DNA of 11,336 nt, from contig JBPBQX010000016.1 of the NCBI GenBank assembly GCA_050955025.1, positions 1 to 11,336 on the forward strand, given 5' to 3'. Below the pieces are notes generated by a model. That model worked only from the letters and a program-made list of their open reading frames with translations. It was not told the origin of the DNA and did no database searches. The stretch comes from CAXSEF01 sp050955025 (GTDB lineage: Bacteria; Pseudomonadota; Alphaproteobacteria; Acetobacterales; Acetobacteraceae). This document shows, one piece after another, positions 5,303 through 11,336 of this stretch (position 1 is its first letter; the number at the start of each line of letters is the position of its first letter). The translations under genes were made by a program, and so were the position numbers.

Positions 5303-6676
5303 GTGGCGCCGACCCTGGACCCGACCGAAGTGCACGAGGCCGAGGCGACGCCGGCGCGGGACGGGCGCGCGTCGCCGGATGCCGGGTCGCCGCCGTCGGC
5401 GGCCGTCGCGCCGTCGCCCGCCGTGCAGGCCTACCCGCCGGCCGCGGCCGTGCCGACGCAGGACGGGCCGCGCGGGGTGCGCTTCGACTTCAACCTCGGC
5501 GCCAGGGTGCTGCTGCCCGACCTTGCCGCGGGCGGCTGGCGCGTCACCCTGCGCGACCTCGACACCGGCAACATCCTGTTCCGCAGCGAGAACCAGGGCG
5601 CCTTCGTCAACAGCGCCAAGCGCTGGTTCGTGCGCTTCCGCGTCGAGGTCGAGGCGCTCGACGCGGCCGGCGAGGCGCGGCCGGTGCTGCTCCACGACTA
5701 CGACGCGCGCGGCCGCGACGTGCTGGTGCAGTTCCCCGTCGGCACGCTCGGCGACGTGCTCGCCTGGTTCCCCTACGCCGCGCGCTTCGCCGAGGCGCAC
5801 GGCTGCCGCCTGACCTGCGCGATGTCGGCGCTGATCGCCCCGCTGCTGCGCGACGCCTACCCCGCCATCGCCTTCGTGACGCACGAGGAGGTCGAGCCGG
5901 AGCGGTTCTACGCCACCTACAGCCTCGGGCTGTTCTTCGACGACGCGGAGGCGGCGTGGCAGCCCTGCGACTTCCGCCTCGTCGGCCTGCACCGCACCGC
6001 GGCCCACATCCTCGGCGTCGACCCCGAGGAGTGCGCGCCCCGCCTCGCGCTGCCCGACGAGAGCCGGCCGTTCGCCGAGCCCTACGTGTGCATCGGCGTG
6101 CAGAGCTCGTCGCAGGCGAAGTGCTGGAACAACCCGCACGGCTGGCGCGAGGTGGTGGCGTTCCTGCGCGACGCGGGCTACCGGGTGCTGTGCATCGACC
6201 AGAAACCGGTGCACGGCCACGGCCTGGTGTGGACGCACATCCCGCACGGCGCCGAGGACCTGACCGGCGACCTGCCGCTGGCCGAGCGCGCCCGGCTGCT
6301 GCGCCACGCCGCGGCGTTCGTCGGGCTGTCGAGCGGGCTGTCGTGGCTGGCCTGGGCGGCGGGCTGCCCGGTGGTGCTGATCAGCGGCTTCACCCACCCG
6401 CACAACGAGTTCGCCACGCCGTTCCGGGTGATCAACTACCACGCCTGCAACTCGTGCTGGAACGACGTGCGCTGCCGCTTCGAGCACGCCGACTTCCTGT
6501 GGTGCCCGCGCCAGGCCGGCACGCCGCGGCAGTTCGAGTGCACCCGATTGATCACGGGCGCGCACGTCACCTCGGTGCTACGCCGGATTCCCGGCTTTCC
6601 GGCCGACACGGCGCGCAAGGCTGCGCACGGCCCCGACCCCGCATCCGGCCGCGACGCCGGGAAGGAACCCGCATGA
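5303..6676 (+). CDS. autotransporter strand-loop-strand O-heptosyltransferase (TibC/Aah-type, BAHT family)
   Basis: A 457-residue protein. After an Ala/Pro-rich, probably disordered N-terminus (about 1-50), the family core starts at PTQDGPRGVRFDFNLGARV (R60). FVRFRVEV, then VQFPVGTLGDVLAWFPY, follow; D151 in the LGD turn is where the catalytic base is expected. VQSSSQAKCWNN (about 266-277, K273) and the GLSSGLSWLAWAAGCPVVL donor region follow. A cysteine cluster, C382-x2-C385, C391, C401 and C413 (CNSCWNDVRC...WCPR...FEC), matches the iron-binding cysteines reported for TibC. Characterised members transfer heptose from ADP-heptose to serines of AIDA/TibA repeats in the cytoplasm before export. 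Exactly such repeat proteins follow here. GTG 5303 is set by the AGGAGG upstream. The TGA overlaps the next ATG (ATGA, 6673-6676), so enzyme and substrate are translationally coupled. Family assignment is confident; activity on the neighbours is inference. Confidence 0.95.
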   Translation: MAPTLDPTEVHEAEATPARDGRASPDAGSPPSAAVAPSPAVQAYPPAAAVPTQDGPRGVRFDFNLGARVLLPDLAAGGWRVTLRDLDTGNILFRSENQGAFVNSAKRWFVRFRVEVEALDAAGEARPVLLHDYDARGRDVLVQFPVGTLGDVLAWFPYAARFAEAHGCRLTCAMSALIAPLLRDAYPAIAFVTHEEVEPERFYATYSLGLFFDDAEAAWQPCDFRLVGLHRTAAHILGVDPEECAPRLALPDESRPFAEPYVCIGVQSSSQAKCWNNPHGWREVVAFLRDAGYRVLCIDQKPVHGHGLVWTHIPHGAEDLTGDLPLAERARLLRHAAAFVGLSSGLSWLAWAAGCPVVLISGFTHPHNEFATPFRVINYHACNSCWNDVRCRFEHADFLWCPRQAGTPRQFECTRLITGAHVTSVLRRIPGFPADTARKAAHGPDPASGRDAGKEPA

Positions 6677-8064
6677 CCACCACCACGATCAGCGCCGGCC
6701 AGACGAGCCGCGGCATCATCGTGGGAGACGGCGACACGGCGCTGGTGTTCGCGGGCGGCACCGCCGTCGCGACGTCCGTGCCGAGCGGCACGCTGGTCGT
6801 CCAGTCGGGCGGCCTCGCGAGCGCCACCGGCGTGACGGGCGGCTTCCTTGCCGTCTCCGCGGGCGGCATCTCGGTCGCGACCTCGATCGCCGGCGGCTTC
6901 GAGGTTCTCCTGTCGGGCGGTGTCGCGAGCGCCACCTCGATCTCCGGCGTCGACGGCTTCCAGATCGTCAGGTCCGGGGGACTGGCGGTCGGCACCTCGG
7001 TGACGAGCGGCTTCATCCTCGTCAACTCCGGCGGCCGGGCCAGCGGCACCGTGGCGCTGTCCGGCGGCGGCGACTTCGTGTCCGGCGGCACGGAAACCGG
7101 CGCCACGATCGTCCTCGGCACCGACGTGCTGGTCGCCGGCGGCACGGCCGTCGGCAGCGTCGTGGACAGCGGCGGCCGGCAGATCGTCCAGTCCGGCGGC
7201 ACGGCCAGCGCCACCGTGGTGAACAGCGGCGGCGCGGTGTTCGTCGACCCCGGCGGCACGATCTCCGGCCTCACGGTCAGCAGCGGCTTCGTGCGGCTCG
7301 CCGACTCCGGCAACGACGTCGTCCTCGCCCTGGGCAGCGACACCGTCGAGGCCGGCGGCGGAAGCGACACCGTCTTCGCGTCCGGGATCTCGGCCAGGGT
7401 CGACGGCGGCGCCGGCAACCTGACCTTCATCGCCGGCAGCGGCAGCTACACCGTCGGCGGCGGGTCCGGCACCGACATCCTGTATGGCGGCGCGGGCAAC
7501 AGCTCGCTGACCGGCGGCTCCGGCAAGGGGAGCGTCCTGGTCGCGGGCAGCGGCCTCGCGACCCTGTCGGGCGGCCTGGGCAACGCCGCGCTGATGTTCG
7601 GCGGCGGCGGCTTCGACTCCTTCGAGGGCAGCGGCGGCGGCGGCGACACCATGGTGGGCGGCGTCTCGGGCAACGACTTCGACAGCCAGAGCGCGGGCGC
7701 ACTTGCCTTCGGCGGCGGCGCGAACAGCGCGGACTTCTTCAACCTCGATGCCGGCGGCACCGTGGTCGAGGGGGGCGGCGGCGACGGCGTCGAACTTTCC
7801 GGCGGCACCACGACCGTGTTCTGCGGCAGCGGCACGACCTTGTTCCAGGTGTTCGGCGGCCTGGGCGGCACGAGCACGATCGTGGGCTTCGGCGCGGCGG
7901 ACCACCTGACCCTCTACAGCGCGTACGGGACGTCGGACTCCGCGGCAGCCCTGGCGTCGGCGACCCACGGCAGCTTCGGCACCCGGCTGAGTCTCGCCGA
8001 CGGCACGACCGTGACCCTGGCCGGCGTGGCCAGCCTGACCGATGCGCAGGTCGCCGCGGGGTAG
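6673..8064 (+). CDS. AIDA-repeat / RTX-like protein 1, predicted heptosylation substrate
   Basis: 463 residues. It starts MTTTTISAGQTSRGIIVGDG without a signal peptide. Residues about 20-215 hold about ten 18-20-residue strand-loop-strand repeats of the form T-A-S-A-T-V-V-N-S-G-G, as in AIDA-I and TibA passenger domains. Residues about 240-345 contain glycine-rich RTX-like nonapeptides (GGSGTDILYGGAG, about 262). A C-terminal domain with GFGAADHLTLY and SLADGTTVTLAGVASL ends the chain. No beta-barrel domain is present. RTX repeats and this C-terminus suggest Ca2+-dependent folding and type I secretion; no transporter gene is in the window. A single cysteine (C384) is unusual for an RTX-like protein. 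GAAGGA lies 6 nt before the ATG, which overlaps the heptosyltransferase stop by 4 nt. It is likely a surface or extracellular adhesin/biofilm protein (inference). Codons are strongly C-ending, unlike the GT4 and GT9 genes. Confidence 0.88.
   Translation: MTTTTISAGQTSRGIIVGDGDTALVFAGGTAVATSVPSGTLVVQSGGLASATGVTGGFLAVSAGGISVATSIAGGFEVLLSGGVASATSISGVDGFQIVRSGGLAVGTSVTSGFILVNSGGRASGTVALSGGGDFVSGGTETGATIVLGTDVLVAGGTAVGSVVDSGGRQIVQSGGTASATVVNSGGAVFVDPGGTISGLTVSSGFVRLADSGNDVVLALGSDTVEAGGGSDTVFASGISARVDGGAGNLTFIAGSGSYTVGGGSGTDILYGGAGNSSLTGGSGKGSVLVAGSGLATLSGGLGNAALMFGGGGFDSFEGSGGGGDTMVGGVSGNDFDSQSAGALAFGGGANSADFFNLDAGGTVVEGGGGDGVELSGGTTTVFCGSGTTLFQVFGGLGGTSTIVGFGAADHLTLYSAYGTSDSAAALASATHGSFGTRLSLADGTTVTLAGVASLTDAQVAAG
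6745..7310 (+). repeat. AIDA-type strand-loop-strand repeat array in protein 1 (about 10 units)
   Basis: Protein-level tandem repeats of 18-20 residues, each ending in a G-G turn (QSGG, SAGG, LSGG, RSGG, NSGG, VAGG, DPGG). DNA identity between units is modest. Serines before the G-G turn and within S-A-T are candidate O-heptose acceptors by analogy with AIDA-I. Confidence 0.85.
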
Positions 8065-8222
8065 CGCGCCCACGCCGTCGCGAAACCGACACGCCGGCTC
8101 CTGGCGTCCCGGCCGCGTCGGCGGCGAGGCCGGCCACTCTCGCCACGCGCCTTGACCCGCATGCGCACGGACGACATCACGACCCGGCGCCACGACCCAA
8201 ACACCAGCGAACAGGACCAGCA

Positions 8223-9944
8223 ATGACGACCTACACGGTGGCCTCCGGCCAGACCAGCGCCGGCCTCATGCTGGGCAAGGGCGACCGCGAGATCGTCCTG
8301 GCGGGCGGGACCGCCAGCGGCACCGTCGCCTACGTCGGCTCCCTGGTCATCGTGTCCGGCGCGGCGCTCGCCACCACCGTGAACAACAGCGGCTTCGCCG
8401 TCGTCTACGCCGGCGGCACCGCGTCGGGCACCGCGGTCACGTCCGGCGGGAACCTGATCGTCTTCGGCGGCGGCAGCGCCGGCGCCACGAGCGTCGGCAG
8501 CGGCGGGCTGGATCTGCTGTCCGGCGGCACCGCGACGGCCACCCAGGTCGCCGGCAGCGGTGGGGAGATCGTCTACGCCGGCGGCATGGCCCTCGGCGCC
8601 ACCGTGAGCGCGGGAGGCAGCCAGTCCATCCAGTCCGGCGGCACCTCGAGCGCCACCACCGTGGCCGGCGGCACGCAGTACGTCGACTCCGGAGGCGTCT
8701 CGACGGCGACCACCGTGCTGAACGGCAGCGGCCTGGAGGTGGTCGAGGCCGGCGGCACGGCCAACGCGGCGGTCGCGAGCGGCGGCGCCCAGCTGAGCGT
8801 CTCCGGCCTCGCGGTCGGCGCCGCGGTGGGCAGCGCCAGCGCCGACTTCGTCTACGCCGGAGGCATGGCCAGCGGCACCGTGCTGAACGGCGGCGGCCAG
8901 GAGATCCTCTCCGGCGGCACGGCGCGCAACACGACGGTGGGCGGCGGCGGCAGCACGCAGTTCATCCTGGCCGAAGGCACGGCCAGCGCCACCGTGGTGA
9001 ACAGCGGCGGCTTCCAGGCCGTCCGCGGCGGCGACGCCAGCGGCACGGTGGTCAACGCCGGCGGCACCCAGTACGTCTCGAGCGGCGGCATGGCCGACCA
9101 CACGGCGATCAACGGCGGCACCCTGACGGTGGCCCTGGGCGCAACCCTCTCGGGCGTCACGCTCGACGGCGGTCGTCTCGTGCTGCAGGACACCGGCAAC
9201 GACGTCATCGACAGCCGGGGCGCCGACACCATCCAGGCCGGCGGGGGCAGCGACATGGTGTTCGCATCGGGCGTCTCGGCCTCGGTGACCGGCGGCGCGG
9301 GCGCCCTGACCTTCGTGGCCGGCGCCGGCAGCGACACCGCCGGCGGCGGCGCCGGCACGGACATCCTCTACGGCGGCAGCGGCGCCGACGCGCTGACCGG
9401 CGGCGCGGGCACGAACAGCATCCTGGTCGCAGGGATCGGCAACGCCACCCTGGCCGGCGGCGCGGGGGGCAAGGCGCTGCTCTATGGCGGGGCCGGCGCC
9501 AACGTCTTCCTGGGCAGCGTCGCGGGCGGCGACACCCTGGTCGGCGGCTCGGGTTCCAACGTCATCAACCTGACCAGCAACGACACCGCGTTCGGCGGTC
9601 CCTCCACCGCCGACACGTTCGACACCGGCGCCGGCAGCGGGCTGATCGTCGAAGGCACCGGCACCACCCAGGTCAACCTCGGCCTTGGCCACCTGACCGC
9701 CTTCGCCGGCACGGGCGGCGACACCTACTCGGACGCACGGGGCCAGGGTGGCGGTGCCGACATCATCGGCTTCAAGGCCACCGACCACCTCGTCCTGACC
9801 GGCGGCTTCACCGCGGCCGACGTCGCCACGACACTGAGGACCGCGACCACCGGCGCGTTCGGCACCGCGCTGACGCTCGGCGACGGCACCAGGATCACCC
9901 TGTTCGGCGCGAGCCTCGCCGCCGGGCAGATCACCACGGGCTGA
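8223..9944 (+). CDS. AIDA-repeat / RTX-like protein 2, paralogue of the preceding gene
   Basis: 573 residues, with the same plan as its neighbour. The start MTTYTVASGQTSAGLMLGKG lacks a signal peptide. About 16 strand-loop-strand repeats (residues about 20-325) follow, for example TASATVVNSGG and DASGTVVNAGGTQYVSSGG. An RTX-like stretch (about 340-430) contains GGAGTDILYGGSGADALTGG. The C-terminal domain has GFKATDHLVLTGGF and FGTALTLGDGTRITLFGASL. The post-repeat parts of the two proteins align almost residue for residue (GND...AGGGSD...VFASG), indicating tandem duplication with loss or gain of repeats. There is no barrel domain and no cysteine. The ATG has AGGA (8213-8216) 6 nt upstream and lies 158 nt after the first gene, with no convincing terminator between, so co-transcription is plausible. 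Predicted role: a heptosylated, type I-secreted extracellular or surface protein (inference from family and context). Confidence 0.88.
   Translation: MTTYTVASGQTSAGLMLGKGDREIVLAGGTASGTVAYVGSLVIVSGAALATTVNNSGFAVVYAGGTASGTAVTSGGNLIVFGGGSAGATSVGSGGLDLLSGGTATATQVAGSGGEIVYAGGMALGATVSAGGSQSIQSGGTSSATTVAGGTQYVDSGGVSTATTVLNGSGLEVVEAGGTANAAVASGGAQLSVSGLAVGAAVGSASADFVYAGGMASGTVLNGGGQEILSGGTARNTTVGGGGSTQFILAEGTASATVVNSGGFQAVRGGDASGTVVNAGGTQYVSSGGMADHTAINGGTLTVALGATLSGVTLDGGRLVLQDTGNDVIDSRGADTIQAGGGSDMVFASGVSASVTGGAGALTFVAGAGSDTAGGGAGTDILYGGSGADALTGGAGTNSILVAGIGNATLAGGAGGKALLYGGAGANVFLGSVAGGDTLVGGSGSNVINLTSNDTAFGGPSTADTFDTGAGSGLIVEGTGTTQVNLGLGHLTAFAGTGGDTYSDARGQGGGADIIGFKATDHLVLTGGFTAADVATTLRTATTGAFGTALTLGDGTRITLFGASLAAGQITTG
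8300..9180 (+). repeat. AIDA-type strand-loop-strand repeat array in protein 2 (about 16 units)
   Basis: Tandem 17-20-residue units ending in A/S-G-G turns, about six more units than in protein 1. Units vary enough that recent slippage is not obvious. Confidence 0.85.
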
Positions 9945-9985
9945 CCCGGCCGCCCGACGTCGCGGCCGGCCACGAGGCCCCCGAT

Positions 9986-10057
9986 CCCCTGGCCCGAGGG
10001 AAGCCGGTCCAGGGGGGCTTCCCCCTGGCGGAGCTCGAGGCGGAGCCTCGACCTTGC
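9986..10057. repeat. two-hairpin repeat, copy 5 (right unit plus partial left arm)
   Basis: Hairpin b is CCAGGGGG-GCTT-CCCCCTGG (10009-10028), then linker CGGAGC, hairpin a TCGAGGC-GGA-GCCTCGA (10035-10051), and CCTTGC. An extra CCCCTGG at 9986-9992 could pair with CCAGGGG (10009-10015) instead, giving an alternative fold. It sits after the second repeat-protein gene and before thrS, and may act as a terminator, though there is no T-tract. Confidence 0.75.
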
Positions 10058-10181
10058 TTCCTCCGCGGCGCCGCCCCGCCGCGGATCGGGGCGAGGCACG
10101 GCACCGCCCCGCGTGCTGTCGCCTCGCCGCCGGGGTGCGGCTAGGATGCGCGCCTGCCGTGTCGTCCAAGGAGCCTGTGCC

Positions 10182-11336
10182 ATGCCCGCGATCACCCTGC
10201 CCGACGGGTCCGTCCGCCGCTTCGAGGGTCCGGTGACCGGGACCGCGCTGGCCGCCGACATCGGGCCGGGGCTGGCCAAGGCCGCGCTGGCGATGCGGGT
10301 GGACGGGGCGCTGGTCGACCTGGCGCGCGAGATCGAGCGCGACGCGTCGGTGCGCTTCGTCACGCGCCGCGACCCGGATGCGCTGGAGCTGATCCGCCAC
10401 GACACGGCGCACGTGCTGGCCGAGGCGGTGCAGGGGCTGTTCCCCGGCACGCAGGTGACGATCGGGCCGTCGATCGAGGACGGGTTCTACTACGATTTCG
10501 CGCGCGACGTGCCGTTCACCACCGAGGACTTCCCGGCGATCGAGGCCCGGATGCGCGAGATCGTCGCGGGCGACGCGGCGTTCGTGCGCGAGGTCCGGGA
10601 CCGCGACGAGGCGATCGCCTTCTTCGAGGCGCGGGGCGAGGCCTACAAGGCGGAGCTGATCCGCGACCTGGGCGAGGACCAGGTGATCACCTTCTACCGC
10701 CAGGGGGCGTGGGTGGACCTGTGCCGCGGGCCGCACATGCGCTCGACGGCGGACGTGGGGGCGGCGTTCAAGCTGATGAAGGTGGCGGGCGCGTACTGGC
10801 GCGGCGACCACCGCAACCCGATGCTCAGCCGCATCTACGGGACGGCGTGGCGCGACGGGAAGGAGCTGGACGCGTACCTGCACCGGCTGGAGGAGGCGGA
10901 GCGGCGCGACCACCGCAGGATCGGGCGCGAGATGGACCTGTTCCACATCCAGGAGGAGGCGACGGGGAGCATCTTCTGGCACGAGAAGGGGTGGCGGCTG
11001 TACCGGGCGTGCGAGAGCTACATGCGCCGCCGGCTCGACGCGTCGGGGTACGGCGAGGTCAGGACGCCGCAGCTCGTGGACCGCGGGCTGTGGGAGCGCT
11101 CGGGGCACTGGGACAAGTACCGGGAGCACATGTTCGTGGCGCGCGTGGAGGACGAGGACAAGGACCTCGCGCTCAAGCCGATGAACTGCCCGTGCCACGT
11201 GCAGATCTTCAACCAGGGGCTCCGCTCGTATCGCGAGCTGCCGCTGCGCATGGCGGAGTTCGGGGCGTGCCACCGCTACGAGCCGTCGGGCGCGCTGCAC
11301 GGGATCATGCGCGTGCGCTCGTTCACGCAGGACGAC
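10182..11336 (+). CDS. thrS: threonyl-tRNA synthetase (5' part, runs off window)
   Basis: 385 codons, open to the right edge. It charges tRNA-Thr with threonine in the cytoplasm. Residues 1-60 form the N-terminal TGS domain. The editing domain follows with its zinc-site residues H73-x3-H77 (HDTAHVL) and C181-x3-H185 (CRGPH). The class II catalytic core begins around residue 250, with KPMNCPCH (C336, catalytic zinc ligand) and motif 2 FGACHRYEPSG; the sequence ends at SFTQDD. Full-length enzymes are about 640 residues, so about 60% is present. AAGGAG (10168-10173) lies 8 nt before ATG 10182, fixing the start. The upstream 237 nt hold repeat copy 5 and a possible -10 (TAGGAT, 10142-10147). It is a housekeeping gene functionally unrelated to the glycosylation cluster. 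Confidence 0.98.
   Translation, partial: MPAITLPDGSVRRFEGPVTGTALAADIGPGLAKAALAMRVDGALVDLAREIERDASVRFVTRRDPDALELIRHDTAHVLAEAVQGLFPGTQVTIGPSIEDGFYYDFARDVPFTTEDFPAIEARMREIVAGDAAFVREVRDRDEAIAFFEARGEAYKAELIRDLGEDQVITFYRQGAWVDLCRGPHMRSTADVGAAFKLMKVAGAYWRGDHRNPMLSRIYGTAWRDGKELDAYLHRLEEAERRDHRRIGREMDLFHIQEEATGSIFWHEKGWRLYRACESYMRRRLDASGYGEVRTPQLVDRGLWERSGHWDKYREHMFVARVEDEDKDLALKPMNCPCHVQIFNQGLRSYRELPLRMAEFGACHRYEPSGALHGIMRVRSFTQDD

Noticed and set aside
4498..6672. Open frame extending the first AIDA-repeat protein upstream into a 1188-residue chain
   Set aside because: The upstream part is Arg/Gly/Trp-rich out-of-frame sequence of GT9 and the heptosyltransferase; the true start is ATG 6673 with GAAGGA upstream.
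8065..8222. Terminator or promoter between the two repeat-protein genes
   Set aside because: Only a weak 5-bp hairpin (ACGCC/GGCGT, 8091-8107) and no convincing -35/-10 pair; nothing else seen apart from the AGGA before ATG 8223.
8300..9180. CRISPR-like or minisatellite DNA array
   Set aside because: Periodicity is at protein level (18-20 codons) with variable DNA; no identical direct repeats with unique spacers.
6673..9944. Classical type V autotransporters
   Set aside because: No Sec signal peptide at either N-terminus and no C-terminal beta-barrel ending in an aromatic residue; both end in Gly after a type I-like tail.
7914..11300. 1128-codon minus-strand open frame opposite protein 2 and thrS
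   Set aside because: No recognisable domain, composition typical of an antisense shadow, and the plus strand there has clear protein families with good ribosome-binding sites.

Overview
The window is very GC-rich (roughly three quarters G+C by eye), with GTG and TTG starts and almost no A/T-rich promoter tracts. Protein style and the intergenic hairpin repeats suggest an alphaproteobacterium, probably Rhodospirillales/Acetobacteraceae. This placement is inference from style and from the O-heptosyltransferase/AIDA-repeat families; no rRNA or similar marker is present.

Left block (1-2786, minus strand). Three genes read leftward. First is a proline-rich hypothetical protein (2786-2163) with a small C-terminal domain. 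Next is an alpha/beta hydrolase (2063-1323), then a membrane protein joining DUF2231, a Rieske 2Fe-2S domain and the start of a hemerythrin-like domain (1174 to beyond the left edge). The last codons of the hydrolase lie inside a perfect 16-bp parS palindrome (1319-1334), the binding site of the chromosome-partitioning protein ParB. The locus is therefore probably near the replication origin.

Central block (3021-9944, plus strand). This is a protein-glycosylation locus: a GT4 glycosyltransferase, a GT9 (heptosyltransferase-like) glycosyltransferase, a TibC/Aah-type autotransporter O-heptosyltransferase, and two paralogous proteins built from AIDA-type strand-loop-strand repeats. The GT9 stop codon overlaps the Shine-Dalgarno of the O-heptosyltransferase, whose stop overlaps the start of the first repeat protein (ATGA). 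The last GT9 gene, the heptosyltransferase and the first substrate thus look translationally coupled. The repeat proteins have neither an N-terminal signal peptide nor an autotransporter beta-barrel. They end in RTX-like glycine/aspartate nonapeptides and a shared C-terminal domain resembling type I secretion substrates. The working model is O-heptosylation in the cytoplasm followed by export through a type I system encoded elsewhere.

Right block (10182 to the right edge). This is the first 385 codons of thrS, threonyl-tRNA synthetase, an unrelated housekeeping gene.

A family of imperfect inverted repeats punctuates the window at about 2095, 2834-2989, 4213-4328, 5258-5288 and 9986-10057. 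Each unit is two short hairpins joined by a conserved 5-6 nt linker and ending in GCAAGG/CCTTGC. Stem sequences differ between copies but change in a compensatory way, so the hairpins themselves are conserved. One copy supplies the start region of the GT9 gene and another may supply the -35 box of the GT4 gene.
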